A stretch of 64,000 nucleotides of DNA from Sorangium aterium (GTDB lineage Bacteria; Myxococcota_A; Polyangia; Polyangiales; Polyangiaceae): contig NZ_JAQNDK010000001.1 in NCBI RefSeq assembly GCF_028368935.1, positions 372,001-436,000 of the forward strand. The letters run 5' to 3'. Below, one piece after another: positions 62,844 through 64,000 of this stretch. Every line of letters starts with the position of its first letter. The stretch's first letter is position 1. The position numbers were made by a program, and so were the translations under genes. The notes under the pieces were generated by a model. It was not told the origin of the DNA, searched no databases, and was given only the letters and a program-made list of their open reading frames with translations.

Positions 62844-64000
62844 TTGAGTCCCGATTTCGTTCCATTGCCAGCGCTCGGCGCTGCAGTTCTCTCCGCTGTA
62901 CTTGGCTCGCTGTTCGTCGGTGCCGACACCGCACTGACGACGTTGAGCGCGACGAGGCTCGGCGCCCTGATTGAGCAGGCGACGGGCCCCACGAAGTCCG
63001 CCTACGAGCGGATTCGTCGAGAAGACGCCAAGCTCCGTTCCCGCTACCTGCTCGGCTGGGTCGTATCGACCAGCCTGACGGCCGCCTGCTTCGACCTCTT
63101 CTTCCGGCGGGTTGTCCCTGGCGCGGCGCTCTATCTCGGGCTGGCGACCACGATCGTCGTCAGCGGAGCCCTTTACGAGGTCAGCTCCACGCTGGGCCGC
63201 AAGCACGCCGATCGGGCCGCATCGATGGCGGTCCGCTTCTTGCGCCCTCTCGAAATCGCCATGCTGCCGCTCGCCGTACCGCTCGGCTGGATCGGCTCCA
63301 AGCTGGGGCCGCGGGACGGTGAGCAGCCGTCGGACCCGAGGGTTGCCGAGGCGGAGGTCGAGATCCTCGTCGATGAGGTCGAGCGCTCTGGTCTGTTCGG
63401 GCGGGAGCCGGCGGAGATGATCCGGAATGTGCTCGAGTTCGCCGATCTCACGGCGCGGGACGTGATGGTGCCGCGGTCCAAGGTCGAGGCCATCGAGATC
63501 TCCACTCCGCTGGAGAAGGTGCTGGAGATCGTCACCGAGAGCGGGCACTCGCGGTATCCGGTCTACAAGGATCAGACCGACAACATCGCTGGTCTTCTCT
63601 ACGCGAAGGACCTGTTCAAGGTCCTCGAGGAGCGCCGGCTCAAGAACACGACGCTCCGGGAGATCACGCGGAGCCCTGCCAATTTCGTCGCCGAGTCGCA
63701 GCCTCTCTCCTCTCTGCTCCGGGAGATGAAGAGCCGGAGACAGCACCTCGCGATCGTGGTCGACGAGTTTGGCGGTATGTCGGGGATTGTCACCCTGGAG
63801 GACGTGCTCGAGGAGATCGTCGGAGACATCCGGGACGAGCATGACGAGACGGACGACGGTGCCGCCATCCAGGATCTTGGCGACGGCCGCTTGGTCGCCG
63901 ACGCGGCCGTGTCGATGAGCGATCTCTCGGCCTACCTGGGCGCCGAGCTCGACCGGGAGGGAAAGTACGATTCCCTCGGCGGGATGATCACGCAGCACGT
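62844..64000 (+). CDS. CBS-domain membrane protein of the CorC/hemolysin type (5' part, runs off the edge)
   Basis: Start TTG 62844 is preceded by aggag (62832-62836, 7 bases upstream); no better start is seen. The frame stays open to base 64000, giving about 385 residues. An N-terminal membrane region (ALGAAVLSAVLGSLFVGAD, LLGWVVSTSLTAACFDLFF, LYLGLATTIVVSGALYEVS) corresponds to the CNNM/DUF21 domain. The CBS pair follows, with LTARDVMVPRSKVEAIEIS, GHSRYPVYKDQTDNIAGLL, YAKDLFKVLEERR and AIVVDEFGGMSGIVTLEDV. GGMSGIVTLEDVLEEIVGD is a signature of this family. The C-terminal CorC/HlyC domain starts but is cut. Likely role: magnesium or cobalt transport or efflux. It follows truB after a 215-base gap without a gene. 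Confidence 0.9.
   Translation, partial: MSPDFVPLPALGAAVLSAVLGSLFVGADTALTTLSATRLGALIEQATGPTKSAYERIRREDAKLRSRYLLGWVVSTSLTAACFDLFFRRVVPGAALYLGLATTIVVSGALYEVSSTLGRKHADRAASMAVRFLRPLEIAMLPLAVPLGWIGSKLGPRDGEQPSDPRVAEAEVEILVDEVERSGLFGREPAEMIRNVLEFADLTARDVMVPRSKVEAIEISTPLEKVLEIVTESGHSRYPVYKDQTDNIAGLLYAKDLFKVLEERRLKNTTLREITRSPANFVAESQPLSSLLREMKSRRQHLAIVVDEFGGMSGIVTLEDVLEEIVGDIRDEHDETDDGAAIQDLGDGRLVADAAVSMSDLSAYLGAELDREGKYDSLGGMITQH

Overview
The window is a very GC-rich stretch of bacterial chromosome. It has strong third-position G/C bias, long antisense shadow frames, many secreted lipoproteins, a Ser/Thr kinase with an N-terminal zinc-ribbon-like segment, Cys-rich 'CC' surface proteins, a MYXO-CTERM-like C-terminus, large TPR/PEGA proteins and abundant short tandem repeats. 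Together these point to a myxobacterium, most likely of the Sorangium/Polyangium type; this is inferred from gene style, not from a database match. I see no integrase, transposase, phage module, rRNA or CRISPR array. It reads as core chromosome with lineage-specific surface and motility genes.

Layout. 1-7.6 kb: 5' part of ileS (runs off the left edge), a Uma2 protein, then a minus-strand group of thiE, a small TPR-like protein and two GT4 glycosyltransferases, followed by thiG. 7-11.8 kb (+): a coupled secreted protein and MYXO-CTERM-like matrixin metalloprotease, an RNase D that appears to start at CTG, and an MscS channel. 19.1-11.7 kb (-): one long run with tonB, exbB, two exbD genes, thiC, a coupled lipoprotein, a PilT-like ATPase with altered catalytic motifs, and bioB. 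19.2-23.5 kb (+): a large TonB-dependent receptor and a Gly-rich lipoprotein, the likely clients of the TonB/ExbB/ExbD set. 23.7-27.7 kb: a membrane protein of unknown role, a methyltransferase, and a divergent SDR/acyltransferase pair. 38.3-27.8 kb (-): TPR protein, Cys-rich lipoprotein, Ser/Thr kinase, a 1794-residue TPR protein and a frameshifted LD-carboxypeptidase. 38.3-41.3 kb (-): small membrane protein, DUF4190-like/thioredoxin-like fusion, lipoprotein and tRNA-Leu(CAG).

41.6-44.4 kb (+): pyrC and rimO, with a 4-base overlap. 44.5-50.3 kb (+): a lipoprotein, a sigma-54 response regulator, three type IV pilin-like proteins, a fourth degenerate pilin-like protein and a TPR-like membrane protein, which looks like a dedicated pilus or secretion locus. 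50.4-56.3 kb (-): a PEGA-domain protein and a large NAGPA-like exported protein. 56.4-62.6 kb (+): gatC-gatA, a GNAT acetyltransferase, a second SDR/acyltransferase pair and truB. 62.8-64 kb (+): the start of a CBS-domain (CorC/hemolysin-type) membrane protein that runs off the right edge.

The most interesting observations are: (i) two copies of an SDR-plus-acyltransferase module whose SDRs both carry Phe at the catalytic Tyr position; (ii) a PilT-like ATPase lacking the Walker B Glu and the His box; (iii) the pilin cluster with Ala instead of Gly at the processing site; (iv) the CTG/TGA overlap at the start of RNase D; (v) a split LD-carboxypeptidase. None proves a new system. The SDR/acyltransferase module and the pilin locus are the best candidates.
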